Below are positions 33,133 through 41,411 of a stretch of DNA of 64,000 nt, in pieces (the first letter of the stretch is position 1; every line of letters begins with the position of its first letter). The stretch is from an archaeon (GTDB taxonomy: Archaea; Thermoproteota; Nitrososphaeria; Nitrososphaerales; Gagatemarchaeaceae). The DNA is taken from NCBI GenBank assembly GCA_021827865.1, contig JAKAUC010000013.1, positions 248,001 through 312,000 on the forward strand, given 5' to 3'. Made by a program: the position numbers and the translations under genes. Below the pieces are notes generated by a model. The model did not search any database. It was given only the letters and a program-made list of their open reading frames with translations, and was not told where the DNA came from.

Positions 33133-34034
33133 AGCCGATAGTAGTCGTAGGGAGCTACCTCACCGGGGTGACGATGCAGGTCGGCCGCCTCCCGAAGACC
33201 GGCGAGACCGTGGTCGGTTCGGGGTGCCTGCGAGTCCCCGGGGGGAAGGGGTCGAACCAGGCGGTGGCGGTAAGGAGGCTGGGAGGCAGAGCCAGCATCG
33301 TCGCGTGCATCGGGTCGGACGAGGACGGAGACCAGGCCTTGACGATGTGGCAGAGGGAAGGGGTGGAGGCGGGGCTTGTCAGGCGGACGTCGAAGCATAC
33401 CGGGATAGGCTTCGTAGTGGTCGACAGTGGAGGGGCGAACGCCATAGCCATCGACCCCGGCGCCAGCTGGGACCTCGCCCCCTCGGACATCGACCGGGCG
33501 GGGGAGGCCATCGGAAGGGCCGGTGCGATGCTGATCCAGCTCGAGGTCCCTGGCGAGACCGTCGCAGCTGCCAAGCGCAAGGCGAAGGAGGAGGGGCTCA
33601 CCGTCGTCCTGAACCCCGCTCCGTCCGCGCTAGGAGGCCTGGACCTCTCGGGCGTGGACGTCCTCACCCCGAACGAGGAGGAGTTCAGAGAGCTCACCGG
33701 AGGGGCCGAGTTCGAGCAGGGGGCGAAGGGGCTCCTTGCCAGGGGGGCGAAGGCCGTCGTCGTCACCCTCGGAGAGCGCGGAGCCAGGGTGATGACTGAC
33801 GGTGACTCATACTCGGTCCCAGCCCCGTCGGTCAGGGCGGTCGACTCCACGGGCGCGGGGGACGCCTTCAACGGGGCGCTGGCTGTGGCGCTCTCCGAGG
33901 GGGAGCCGCTGAGGCACGCCGTGAGGTTCGCGAACTATGCGGGGGCGCTCTGCGTCACGAAGCCCGAGGTCGTGGCGGCCCTCCCCAGGCGCGGGGAGGT
34001 CGACGGGTTCCTTAGGTCCGACGCGCTGGAGTAG
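33129..34034 (+). CDS. Ribokinase-like PfkB kinase
   Basis: The 301-residue protein has GGKGSNQAVAVRRLGG (sugar binding), VLTPNEEEFRELTGG and STGAGDAFNGALAVAL with the catalytic Asp, matching ribokinase closely. GTG 33129 overlaps the deoC stop (GTGA), so the two are cotranslated. With deoC and the nucleoside hydrolase this suggests salvage or catabolism of ribose and deoxyribose from nucleosides. Confidence 0.85.
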   Translation: MKPIVVVGSYLTGVTMQVGRLPKTGETVVGSGCLRVPGGKGSNQAVAVRRLGGRASIVACIGSDEDGDQALTMWQREGVEAGLVRRTSKHTGIGFVVVDSGGANAIAIDPGASWDLAPSDIDRAGEAIGRAGAMLIQLEVPGETVAAAKRKAKEEGLTVVLNPAPSALGGLDLSGVDVLTPNEEEFRELTGGAEFEQGAKGLLARGAKAVVVTLGERGARVMTDGDSYSVPAPSVRAVDSTGAGDAFNGALAVALSEGEPLRHAVRFANYAGALCVTKPEVVAALPRRGEVDGFLRSDALE

Positions 34035-34037
34035 CGG

Positions 34038-34982
34038 TCATACCCTGCCCCCCCTCAGCATAGTGTAGAGCATGTCGCGGAAGACCCGCTGGGAGGCCTC
34101 ATAGACCACCCTCACGTTGGGCTTCCTCTTCAGATACCCCAACTCGTCCACCCAGGTCACCCCCCTGGAGACGCCGTCGGCCGCGTCCACCTCGACGAAG
34201 CGGTCCCTGGTCTCGGTGGCCACCTTCGGGTTCAGGACGATGGCCATGGTGATGCTGTCGGGGCAGCTGGTCCCGTCCACCCCCCTCTCTATCTCCATGT
34301 ACTTGCGCACCTGCCTGTTCACGGCGAGGTAGAACTCCGACTCCTTGGTCTTCATCCCCCCGATCTCCTGGAGCTCGGGGACGCCGATGAGCCCGTGCCT
34401 CATGACGATCTCCCAGCCGACCATGGTCACCGGCATGCCCGAGTTGAGGACGATGCTGGCGGCGTCTGGGTCCACCCAGATGTTGAACTCGGCGGCCGGG
34501 GTCACGTTCCCCAGGTACTGATTGGATCCTCCCATGAAGTAGAACTCCTTCACCTTCTTTGCTATCCCCGGGTCCTTCCTCAGGGCGAGGGCGACGTTGG
34601 TCATGGGCGCTATCTCGACCAGGGTGATCTCCCCCGGGCTCTCGTTGATGGAGTCGATGATGGCGTCCACGGCGTGCTTCCTCTCCGGCCTCTGTCTGGC
34701 CCTGGGGAACCGCGAGTCCCCCATCCCGTCTGCCCCGTGGATGTCCTCCACCGTCCTCCACTCCTTGAGCAGCGGGTGCCTCGCGCCCGGGTAGACCGGG
34801 ACCTTCCCCGACTCCCCTGAGAGCTCGACGGTGTAGAGGGCATTCTCGACCTCCTGGTCGAAGTTGATGTTGCCGCAGTTGATCGTGATCCCTTCGAGCC
34901 TCGCGTCCTTGGCCCTCAGGGCCATCATGATGGCGATGGTGTCGTCCCCGGCGGTGTCCGTATCCAATATGATCCTCTTCAT
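34038..34982 (-). CDS. Inosine/uridine-preferring nucleoside hydrolase
   Basis: The 314-residue enzyme has the N-terminal calcium motif DTDTAGDDTIAIMMAL (DTDxGxDD family) and later EIAPMTNVAL, FYFMGGSNQYLGNVTPAAEFN with Asn and Asp metal ligands, FVEVDAADG near the C-terminus. It hydrolyses the N-glycosidic bond of nucleosides to free ribose. It is convergent with the ribokinase-like gene, three bases between stops, and has a TATA-like element at ~35009-35016. Confidence 0.9.
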   Translation of the reverse strand: MKRIILDTDTAGDDTIAIMMALRAKDARLEGITINCGNINFDQEVENALYTVELSGESGKVPVYPGARHPLLKEWRTVEDIHGADGMGDSRFPRARQRPERKHAVDAIIDSINESPGEITLVEIAPMTNVALALRKDPGIAKKVKEFYFMGGSNQYLGNVTPAAEFNIWVDPDAASIVLNSGMPVTMVGWEIVMRHGLIGVPELQEIGGMKTKESEFYLAVNRQVRKYMEIERGVDGTSCPDSITMAIVLNPKVATETRDRFVEVDAADGVSRGVTWVDELGYLKRKPNVRVVYEASQRVFRDMLYTMLRGGRV

Positions 34983-35072
34983 GGCGGTCTGGCCCTTGCA
35001 TCCGTGCGATAAGAATGATGCCCGAGGCTCCGTGGCAATCTCAATAGAGGGGCGCTCCGGCCCGTGGGGCGG

Positions 35073-35960
35073 ATGTCTACAACGGAGAACGCGGCGAGGG
35101 TCCTGAAGTCCCTGAAGGACGAGGAGTGGAGGACGCTCGCGGGGGTCGAGCGCGCCTCGACGGGGTACGGGACCCCCGACGCCGGGAGGCTTTCGCGCAT
35201 GAGCCGCCTCCCCCCGGAGAGGGTGCGCTTCGCGACGACGGACCTCGGGAGGAAGGGGCTCCTGATGAGGAAGGGCCAGGGGTTCGCCCTCACTAGGACG
35301 GGGGTGGAGGCGATGGCGCTCAAGGACTACGTGAAGAAGGACCTCATCTTCGCCCTGGGCGCCATCATAGCGAAGGGGAAGGAGTCGGACGTGTACGAGG
35401 CGCTGACGGAGGAGGGGTCGGTCTACGCCCTCAAGCTCTACAAGATAGGGAGGACCTCATTCACCAGCGTCAGGAAGAAGAGGGCCAGGGAGGATGCAGC
35501 GTTCAGGAGCTGGATGACGGCGAACTACGACGCGGCGAAGCGCGAATACCACGCGCTGAGGAAGCTGGAGGGGTTCTCGGCGTCGTTCCCCCGGGCCGTG
35601 GCCTACAGCAGGAGCACGGTCCTCCTCGAGGAGGTCTCCGGGGTGAGGCTGTCCCAGCGGCCTATACTGGAGGACCCCGAGGCCGCCCTCGGCACCATCC
35701 TCGCCCTCATGCGCACGGCCTATACGAAGGCCGGCCTGGTGAACGCCGACCTCAGCGAGTACAACATACTCACCGACGGCGCATCCGTCTGGCTTATCGA
35801 CTGGCCGCAGGCCGTCGACGAGGCCCACCCGAACGCCTCCGAGCTGCTAATGCACGACGTCAGGGCCGTCACCACCTTCTTCAAGAGAGCCTATGGGGTC
35901 GCCGCGGACCCTCAGAGGTGCTTTGACTACGTCGCGGGCAGGGCGCAGGCCCCGGGGTGA
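35073..35960 (+). CDS. rio2: RIO2-type atypical protein kinase
   Basis: The ~295-residue protein has the RIO2 winged-helix N-terminus (residues ~1-90) and the RIO kinase core: IIAKGKESDVYEA P-loop, YALKLYKIGRTSFTSVRKKR with the ATP lysine, catalytic NADLSEYNIL and metal-binding LIDWPQ. RIO2 acts in late maturation of the small ribosomal subunit. ATG 35073 follows a TCAATAG box at leaderless spacing. Confidence 0.95.
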   Translation: MSTTENAARVLKSLKDEEWRTLAGVERASTGYGTPDAGRLSRMSRLPPERVRFATTDLGRKGLLMRKGQGFALTRTGVEAMALKDYVKKDLIFALGAIIAKGKESDVYEALTEEGSVYALKLYKIGRTSFTSVRKKRAREDAAFRSWMTANYDAAKREYHALRKLEGFSASFPRAVAYSRSTVLLEEVSGVRLSQRPILEDPEAALGTILALMRTAYTKAGLVNADLSEYNILTDGASVWLIDWPQAVDEAHPNASELLMHDVRAVTTFFKRAYGVAADPQRCFDYVAGRAQAPG

Positions 35961-35991
35961 ATGGCGCGTCGTCGGGGGGCCGGTTTGGGCT

Positions 35992-36252
35992 CTACAGCCG
36001 GTCTTCTATCTTCACGTAGAGGACGTTGTTGCCTCTAATCACGACCTTCCCATAGTTCGCGATCTTCTTACCGTTCTCCGACTCCTCGGCGTCGACAAGT
36101 ATGACGTTCATGTAGGGGTCGACGTTGGACATCTTCCCCTTGTACTCTATCTCGTTCTTGAGCCGCACCGACACCTGCTTGGCCATGGACTTCTGCAGGA
36201 TGCTCAGGGGGCGCCTTGTCTGCTGAGGAGGCTGGAACGGCTGTGGGCTCAC
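35992..36252 (-). CDS. Sm-like archaeal protein (Lsm)
   Basis: An 86-residue Lsm-fold protein with Sm1 (VSVRLKNEIEYKGKMSNVDPYMNVIL) and Sm2 (VVIRGNNVLYVKI, RGNN close to the RG(N/D) motif). It forms heptameric rings binding U-rich RNA. A TTTTTAAC box at ~36281-36290 on the minus strand supports its promoter. Confidence 0.93.
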   Translation of the reverse strand: MSPQPFQPPQQTRRPLSILQKSMAKQVSVRLKNEIEYKGKMSNVDPYMNVILVDAEESENGKKIANYGKVVIRGNNVLYVKIEDRL

Positions 36253-36375
36253 TGCTAACTTTTCGCGTGGCCCCGCTCACAGTTAAAAAGACATCGGTGA
36301 TGAAACAGCCAGGACGGGGTCGAGAGAACGGCCGGTAACGAGACTGCGACGGAAGCCAGGATTCGGGTCGCCTCC

Positions 36376-37032
36376 TTGCCACGCTACACGTCGGGGTCGG
36401 AGGGCCTGGACGCCCTGCTCTCAGGGGGATACAGGGCAGGCACCCTGACCGAGGTCTTCGGGAGGAGCAACAGCGGCAAGTCGCAGCTCGGGATGCAGGC
36501 GGCCCTCTGCGCTGCATGGAAGGGGGAGAGCGTGCTCTACATCGACACCGAGGGGGCCTTCAGGCCTGAGAGGCTCGAGCAGATCGCCGGGGCCAGGGGG
36601 TGGGGAACCGAGGGTGTACTCGAGAGGATACTGTTCATGCGGTCCGACTCGGCCCCGGAGCAGATGGAGACGATCAGGAGGATGCAGGGGCGGAAGGCGA
36701 CCTCCAGATGCAGGCTGGTGGTGGTGGACACGCTCACGCGCAATTTCTCGGTCGAGCTGCCCGGGAGGTCGAACCTCCCGAGCAGGCAGGGGGCCCTGGA
36801 CGTCCACCTGAGCGAGATGGCGAGGGACGCGTACATCAACGCCCGGGCGTACCTGCTGACGAACAGGGTGACCTTCGGCGCCGCGGGGGATGTGGGGATA
36901 GGGGGGAGGACCGTGGAGCAGCTGGTCCACAGGTCGGTGAGGCTCGAGCGCCAGGGGACGGCGGTGACTGCGACGTTGCTCCCTTCCGGCGAGAGGGTGA
37001 CCCTCGAGACAGGGCTGGCCGGGGTCATATGA
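36376..37032 (+). CDS. radB: RadB-like RecA/Rad51-family protein
   Basis: The 218-residue protein is a short RecA core lacking the N-terminal DNA-binding domain of RadA: Walker A EVFGRSNSGKSQ at ~28-39, ESVLYIDTEGAFRPERL, and Walker B RLVVVDTL. This size and layout match RadB, which assists RadA in recombination. TTG start. Promoter not clear; a TTAAAAAG box at 36281-36290 would give a ~65-base leader with a short upstream ORF, or a nearer GGTAACGAG could serve. Confidence 0.82.
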   Translation: MPRYTSGSEGLDALLSGGYRAGTLTEVFGRSNSGKSQLGMQAALCAAWKGESVLYIDTEGAFRPERLEQIAGARGWGTEGVLERILFMRSDSAPEQMETIRRMQGRKATSRCRLVVVDTLTRNFSVELPGRSNLPSRQGALDVHLSEMARDAYINARAYLLTNRVTFGAAGDVGIGGRTVEQLVHRSVRLERQGTAVTATLLPSGERVTLETGLAGVI

Positions 37033-37152
37033 ATGGAGGCTGACGGCGGGCTCCCGGTTAGCACCGCGGCAGTCCGGGACCCCTGCGAAACGGCGCCCGG
37101 GAGCTGGGAGGGTTAAATATCTCAGAAACAGGTCGGGGAGACGGACAAGGTC

Positions 37153-37470
37153 GTGCAGGACAACATCGCGTCGATACTCGACTCTCTGGTGAAGTCAGAC
37201 CTTGACGAAGCGAAGCGCAAGATACAGGCGCTCCTCCCCACGGTGAGGTCCGAGAAGGAGAGAGGGAGCCTGATGGCCGCGGCGGGGATACTCGCGAGCA
37301 TGGCGAAGGGGAAGGACGGCGCCCTGCAGACCTGGGACAGCGCCAAGGTGGAGAGGGCTGCGAAGTCGATAACGTCGAACCAGATGGCGGACGACTTCGA
37401 CCATGGCTACGCGGACACGCTGGTGAGCTACTCGAAGCTCAGAGTGGATAGCCAGAGATCTGCAGAGTGA
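37153..37470 (+). CDS. Small helical protein, unknown function
   Basis: The 105-residue product is almost entirely alpha-helical and charged (SLVKSDLDEAKRKIQALLP, a central MAAAGILASMAKGKDGALQT, then KSITSNQMADDFDHGYADTL). It has no membrane span. A TTAAATAT box at 37113-37121 supports a GTG start at 37153. The 3' end overlaps the convergent membrane gene by 32 bases. Not recognised. Confidence 0.6.
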   Translation: MQDNIASILDSLVKSDLDEAKRKIQALLPTVRSEKERGSLMAAAGILASMAKGKDGALQTWDSAKVERAAKSITSNQMADDFDHGYADTLVSYSKLRVDSQRSAE

Positions 37471-37783
37471 AGCAGAGCATCCAGGCGAACAGGAAGACCA
37501 TCACGAAGCCACCGACCCCGGTCGTGTATATCTTCCCCTGCTGCTCCCTCGGCATCCCGCGGTACCACCCGTAGAACGCAAGGTAGTAGGAGATGAGGTA
37601 GACACCTATCCCTATGCTGATCCCGAAGGACCAGCCGAAGTCGTAGGACTGGTTGAGGAGCTGGGTGCCGACGCCGGCGACGGCCGCCAGCCCAATCCTC
37701 GTCCAGTATAGCTTATCAAACGCCGCGGAGGGCTGAGGCTTCGTGGCCGAACTATCCGGCTTCGAAGTCTTGGTGCTCGCCAA
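37439..37783 (-). CDS. Three-span membrane protein, EMC6/Rab5ip-like (possible)
   Basis: The 114-residue protein has a polar N-terminus and three spans: RIGLAAVAGVGTQLLNQSYD, FGISIGIGVYLISYYLAFYG and FVMVFLFAWMLCFTLQISGY. The spacing and the arginine/glycine pattern before and in the first span recall EMC6, a subunit of the ER membrane insertase with archaeal relatives; similarity is weak and inferred by eye. Start TTG 37783 is the only reasonable one, so its first 14 codons overlap the start of the divergent NFACT gene at 37743. A TTATTAAC box at ~37815-37822, within the NFACT frame, would support it. Confidence 0.55.
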   Translation of the reverse strand: MASTKTSKPDSSATKPQPSAAFDKLYWTRIGLAAVAGVGTQLLNQSYDFGWSFGISIGIGVYLISYYLAFYGWYRGMPREQQGKIYTTGVGGFVMVFLFAWMLCFTLQISGYPL

Positions 37784-39527
37784 AGAAATCGATTTGGCGC
37801 TGCGCGGAACCTACGTTAATAACATTTACAGAAGAGGAGGCGCCCAGCTCTTCCGTTTCAGGAGGCCCGGGGGCGAGGATGTCTGGCTGGTGGCGTCCCC
37901 CCAGAAGGGCGCCTGGATATCGAACAGCGTCGAGGAGAGGGACGAAACCACCGAGTTCACTTCCAGGCTAAGGGGTGAGCTTGAGAGGGCGAGGTTCTCG
38001 GGCGCTTCGCAGCTCGACCTCGACAGGGTCTTCCAGATCGACCTGGAGGGCAAGGAGCGCCGGAGGGTGCTGATCGAGCTCATGCCCCCGGGGAACGTGA
38101 TAGTCCTCGACCCCGAGGGGGTGGTCCGGCTCGCTCAGAACGAGGTGCGGGCCGAGGCCCGGCGCGTCGTCAGGGGGGAGCGGTACCGCCCCCCAGGCCA
38201 GAGCAGGCTCAGCCCCCTCGAGGTCGGGGCCGAGGCCGTCGAAGGGATGCTCATGGAAGAGGCCACCCTGGGGAAGGCGGTCGGCAGACACATCGCGCTC
38301 CCCAGGAAGTACGTCGCAGAGGCCCTGAAGAGGGTAGGCGCTTCCGAGAGCACGCCGTCATCGGGCTTCCTTGGCAGAGGGGGGGAGATAGCGAAGGCCA
38401 TCGGAGACATGGTCGCCGAGGCGAGGGAGAAGCCTAGGCCATGCGTCTGCGAGACCTCCGCGGGGGTCGAGGTCTTCTCGTTCCCCCCCAGCGGGCTCGA
38501 GGTGAAGGAGGAGGCCGGGACCGTCTCCGAGCTCTGCGACCGCCTCTTCCTTGGAGAGACTATGTCGGAGCCTGAGCGGCCGGGGCCCGAGGAGGTGAAG
38601 CGGAGGGAGCTTGAGGCGACGGCCGCGAAGCTCAGAGAGGAGGCGAAGTCTATGGTCGCCGAGGCGGCGAAGGCGAGGGCGGCGGCCGGGGAGGCCGGGG
38701 CGGCCGCACTGGAGCCGGCGTTGAAGCTGCTGAGGGACGCGGGGGTCCGGTCTCAGAGGGACCCCGTCTCTCCGGCTGCGGTGGCGTCGGCCCTCTACGA
38801 CCGCGCCAAGGAGCTGGAGTCGAAGTCCTCGCAGAGCATCGAAGCCGCTGCGAAGCTGGAGAAGAGGGCATCCAGGGTTCCCCCCAGTGCAGCGCCGCGC
38901 GCTCGGGCTCTGGCCAGGAGGAGGGGGGAGTGGTACGAGAAGTTCAGGTGGTTCTTCACGGTCGAGGGGAAGCTGGCGGTAGGCGGGAGGGACGCTCAGA
39001 CCAACTCCGTCCTCCTCGGCAGGCACCTGGACTCCAACGATGTGGTCTACCACGCCGACCTCTTCGGCTCTCCTTTCTTCATACTGAAGGGGGGCGCCGC
39101 GCAGACCGAGGAAGAGTCCAGGCAGGTAGCCCAGGCGACGGTCGCCTTCAGCAGCGCCTGGAAGACGGGCCTGGGCTCCGCCGACGCCTACTGGGTAGCG
39201 CCAGACCAGGTCGGTTCGGCAGCTCCCAGCGGCGAGTACCTCCCCCGGGGGAGCTTCGTCATCAAAGGGAAGAAGAACTTCGTCTCGAAGATGATAGTGG
39301 AGGTGGCGGTGGGCCTGGACCTAGAAGGCCGGGTGATGGCCGGACCCGAGGACGCCGTCAAGAGGAGGTGCGCCCACTACGTCATCCTTCGGCCCCACAA
39401 CGAGAAGGGGTCGGAGACAGCCAAGCGCGTCCTCAGGGACCTCGGGTCAGAGCCCCGAGAGCCGACCCTCGACGAGGTGCAGAGGGCCCTCCCCGCCGGG
39501 GGCGGGAAGGTAACCAGGCGCGGCTGA
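37743..39527 (+). CDS. NFACT-family protein (archaeal Rqc2/NEMF homologue)
   Basis: The 594-residue protein has an N-terminal NFACT-N domain (ELSGFEVLVLAKEIDLALRG, NNIYRRGGAQLFRF), long coiled coil (~residues 270-390, e.g. KRRELEATAAKLREEAKSMV), and a C-terminal NFACT-R region (YEKFRWFFTVEGKLAVGGRD, DVVYHADLFGSPFFILKGG). Homologues bind 60S/50S subunits with peptidyl-tRNA and direct C-terminal tailing in ribosome-associated quality control. Leaderless GTG start behind CTTATC at ~37710-37717. Confidence 0.9.
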   Translation: MAELSGFEVLVLAKEIDLALRGTYVNNIYRRGGAQLFRFRRPGGEDVWLVASPQKGAWISNSVEERDETTEFTSRLRGELERARFSGASQLDLDRVFQIDLEGKERRRVLIELMPPGNVIVLDPEGVVRLAQNEVRAEARRVVRGERYRPPGQSRLSPLEVGAEAVEGMLMEEATLGKAVGRHIALPRKYVAEALKRVGASESTPSSGFLGRGGEIAKAIGDMVAEAREKPRPCVCETSAGVEVFSFPPSGLEVKEEAGTVSELCDRLFLGETMSEPERPGPEEVKRRELEATAAKLREEAKSMVAEAAKARAAAGEAGAAALEPALKLLRDAGVRSQRDPVSPAAVASALYDRAKELESKSSQSIEAAAKLEKRASRVPPSAAPRARALARRRGEWYEKFRWFFTVEGKLAVGGRDAQTNSVLLGRHLDSNDVVYHADLFGSPFFILKGGAAQTEEESRQVAQATVAFSSAWKTGLGSADAYWVAPDQVGSAAPSGEYLPRGSFVIKGKKNFVSKMIVEVAVGLDLEGRVMAGPEDAVKRRCAHYVILRPHNEKGSETAKRVLRDLGSEPREPTLDEVQRALPAGGGKVTRRG

Positions 39528-39538
39528 CCGACCGCTCG

Positions 39539-41353
39539 CTAGATGCAATCGGCGACGATCTCGGCCACGTCGCGGACGTCCATCCCTGAGTTCGTCACCT
39601 TGGTGGTGTCGTCGAACATGGAGAGGCAGAACGGGCACTCTGTGGCTATGGTCTTGGCCCCGGTCTTCGCGGCCTCTTCTGTCCTGATCCCCGCTATCGA
39701 CCTCTGCTGGGGGACCTTGAACCAGTAGTTCGAGCCTCCGGCGCCGCAGCAGAAGGTCTTCTCCTTCCTCCGCCCCATCTCCCGCAGGTCTTCGACGGAG
39801 GCCCCGAGTATCTCCCTTGGCTGGTCGAACACGCTGTTGTACCTGGAGGCGTAGCAGGCGTCGTGTAGGGTCACGGATATCTTCTGCACCTTCTCTCTGG
39901 GGACAGTCACCCTCCCCTCCCTGATGAGGTCTGAGATCAGCTGGGTGTGGTACACCACGTCGAACTTCCCCCCGAACTGCGGGTACTCGTTCTTCAGGGC
40001 GTTGAAGCAGTGGGGGCAGGTGGCGATGACCTTCTTCACGCCGTAGGAGTTGAGCTTCTCTATGTTCTGGAGGGCCAGCTCCTGGTACCGCCCCTCCTCC
40101 CCCAGCCTGCGGGCGGGGTCGCCGACGCACATCTCCTCGCTCCCGAGGATCGCGAAGGAGACGCCGGCGTGCTTCAGTATCTTCGCGAGGGCCTTCGCTA
40201 TGCGCTGGGCCCGCTGGTCGAAGGAGGAGACGCAACCCACCCAGTAGAGGTACTCCGCCTTCGGGTTCGTCGCCAGGGTGTCGATGCCCAGCCCCTCGGC
40301 CCAGGCGGCCCTGGTCGAGTTCTTGAAGCCGTAGGGGTTCTGGGCCCCGGCGAGGTTCGACAGCATTCCGGACTTCTCCTTGTCCAGCTTCCCCTTCGAG
40401 ACCAGCTCCCTCCGGAGGTCGTAGATGACGTCCAGGTGCTTCACCCCCACGGGGCAGCTGGCGACGCATGCCCCGCAGGAGGTGCAGGACCAGAGCTCGT
40501 CCTCGGCGACTGAGGAGAACGGGTCAGATCCGCCGCCCGCGTGGGAGAGGAGGCTGACCTTCCTGACAAGGACCCGGGGAGACAGAGGGCGCCCGGCCGC
40601 GGTCGCTGGGCAGGAGGCTTCGCAGGCGCCTATCTCCACGCAGGATGCGAAGGACAGGGACTGGTCTGGGGTGAAATCAGAGACCTTGCCGACCCCCACG
40701 CGTATCGCCTCAGGGTCGGTCTTCCCCGCCATGACGTCGGCCAGGTTGAACGGGGTCCTGAGAGCCGCGAGTGGCCTGTCGAACTTGGCGATGAGGTTGA
40801 CGCTCGGCCTGGCGTAGTAGGCCGCGACCAGGGAGTTCCTCAGCGCGTCGATGAGGAAGTCCGCCCAGCCAAGCGCCGGGAACCAGAGGAGGACCAGCTC
40901 GGAGGCGGTGAGGGCAATGGCGGCCATGAGCACCAGCTGAAGGGCCGTAGAGGCTGACGCGAACCCCTCGGCGACGTGCACCTCCCTCCCCACCCTCCTG
41001 CTCTGGAAGTACCTCTGGACCCGCCATACGAAGGCGACGGCCAGCCCAGCAAACAGCGGGACGGAGGCGACCCGGAAGACGGCGAGGAGCAGCGGCGCCG
41101 CGCCCAGGGCCGGCGCGAGGACCGCGTCCGCCATGGTGAGCCCGACCCCCAGCGCTATGGACAGGTGCATCAAGAAGACGGGGTCCCCGGTCCTCAGCCG
41201 GCTCGCCTCGTCTCTTCCCAGCCCCGCGATGCGCGAGGGGTGGAGGCTGACCGACCACCTGCGGGCCAGGGAGGCGGCCGCAAGGCCCACGGCGGCCACG
41301 CTGGCGAAGGAGATCGCGTAGGCGGCCAGGTACCCGACGTCGAGCCCAGCCAT
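39539..41353 (-). CDS. ETF:quinone oxidoreductase-like membrane Fe-S protein (EMO/HdrD-type)
   Basis: The 604-residue protein has an N-terminal six-span membrane domain (~1-185) resembling cytochrome b subunits, a ferredoxin-like segment with CVEIGACEASCP and CTSCGACVASCPVG, and two CCG domains (WVGCVSSFDQ...CPHCFNAL and HDACYASRYNSV...TFCCGAGGSNYW...ECPFCLSMFDD) as in heterodisulfide reductase HdrD and glycolate-oxidase GlcF. Membrane proteins of this layout next to etfBA transfer electrons from ETF to menaquinone. The first cluster lacks one of four expected Cys (Ile instead). It lies downstream of etfA, with its own CCTATAAACC box near 41378-41384. Confidence 0.85.
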   Translation of the reverse strand: MAGLDVGYLAAYAISFASVAAVGLAAASLARRWSVSLHPSRIAGLGRDEASRLRTGDPVFLMHLSIALGVGLTMADAVLAPALGAAPLLLAVFRVASVPLFAGLAVAFVWRVQRYFQSRRVGREVHVAEGFASASTALQLVLMAAIALTASELVLLWFPALGWADFLIDALRNSLVAAYYARPSVNLIAKFDRPLAALRTPFNLADVMAGKTDPEAIRVGVGKVSDFTPDQSLSFASCVEIGACEASCPATAAGRPLSPRVLVRKVSLLSHAGGGSDPFSSVAEDELWSCTSCGACVASCPVGVKHLDVIYDLRRELVSKGKLDKEKSGMLSNLAGAQNPYGFKNSTRAAWAEGLGIDTLATNPKAEYLYWVGCVSSFDQRAQRIAKALAKILKHAGVSFAILGSEEMCVGDPARRLGEEGRYQELALQNIEKLNSYGVKKVIATCPHCFNALKNEYPQFGGKFDVVYHTQLISDLIREGRVTVPREKVQKISVTLHDACYASRYNSVFDQPREILGASVEDLREMGRRKEKTFCCGAGGSNYWFKVPQQRSIAGIRTEEAAKTGAKTIATECPFCLSMFDDTTKVTNSGMDVRDVAEIVADCI

Positions 41354-41411
41354 GTTCCGCGCCGACGCTCCTCGGTTTATAGGCTGTTCGAGGCCCCGGC
41401 CGCCTGGCCTG

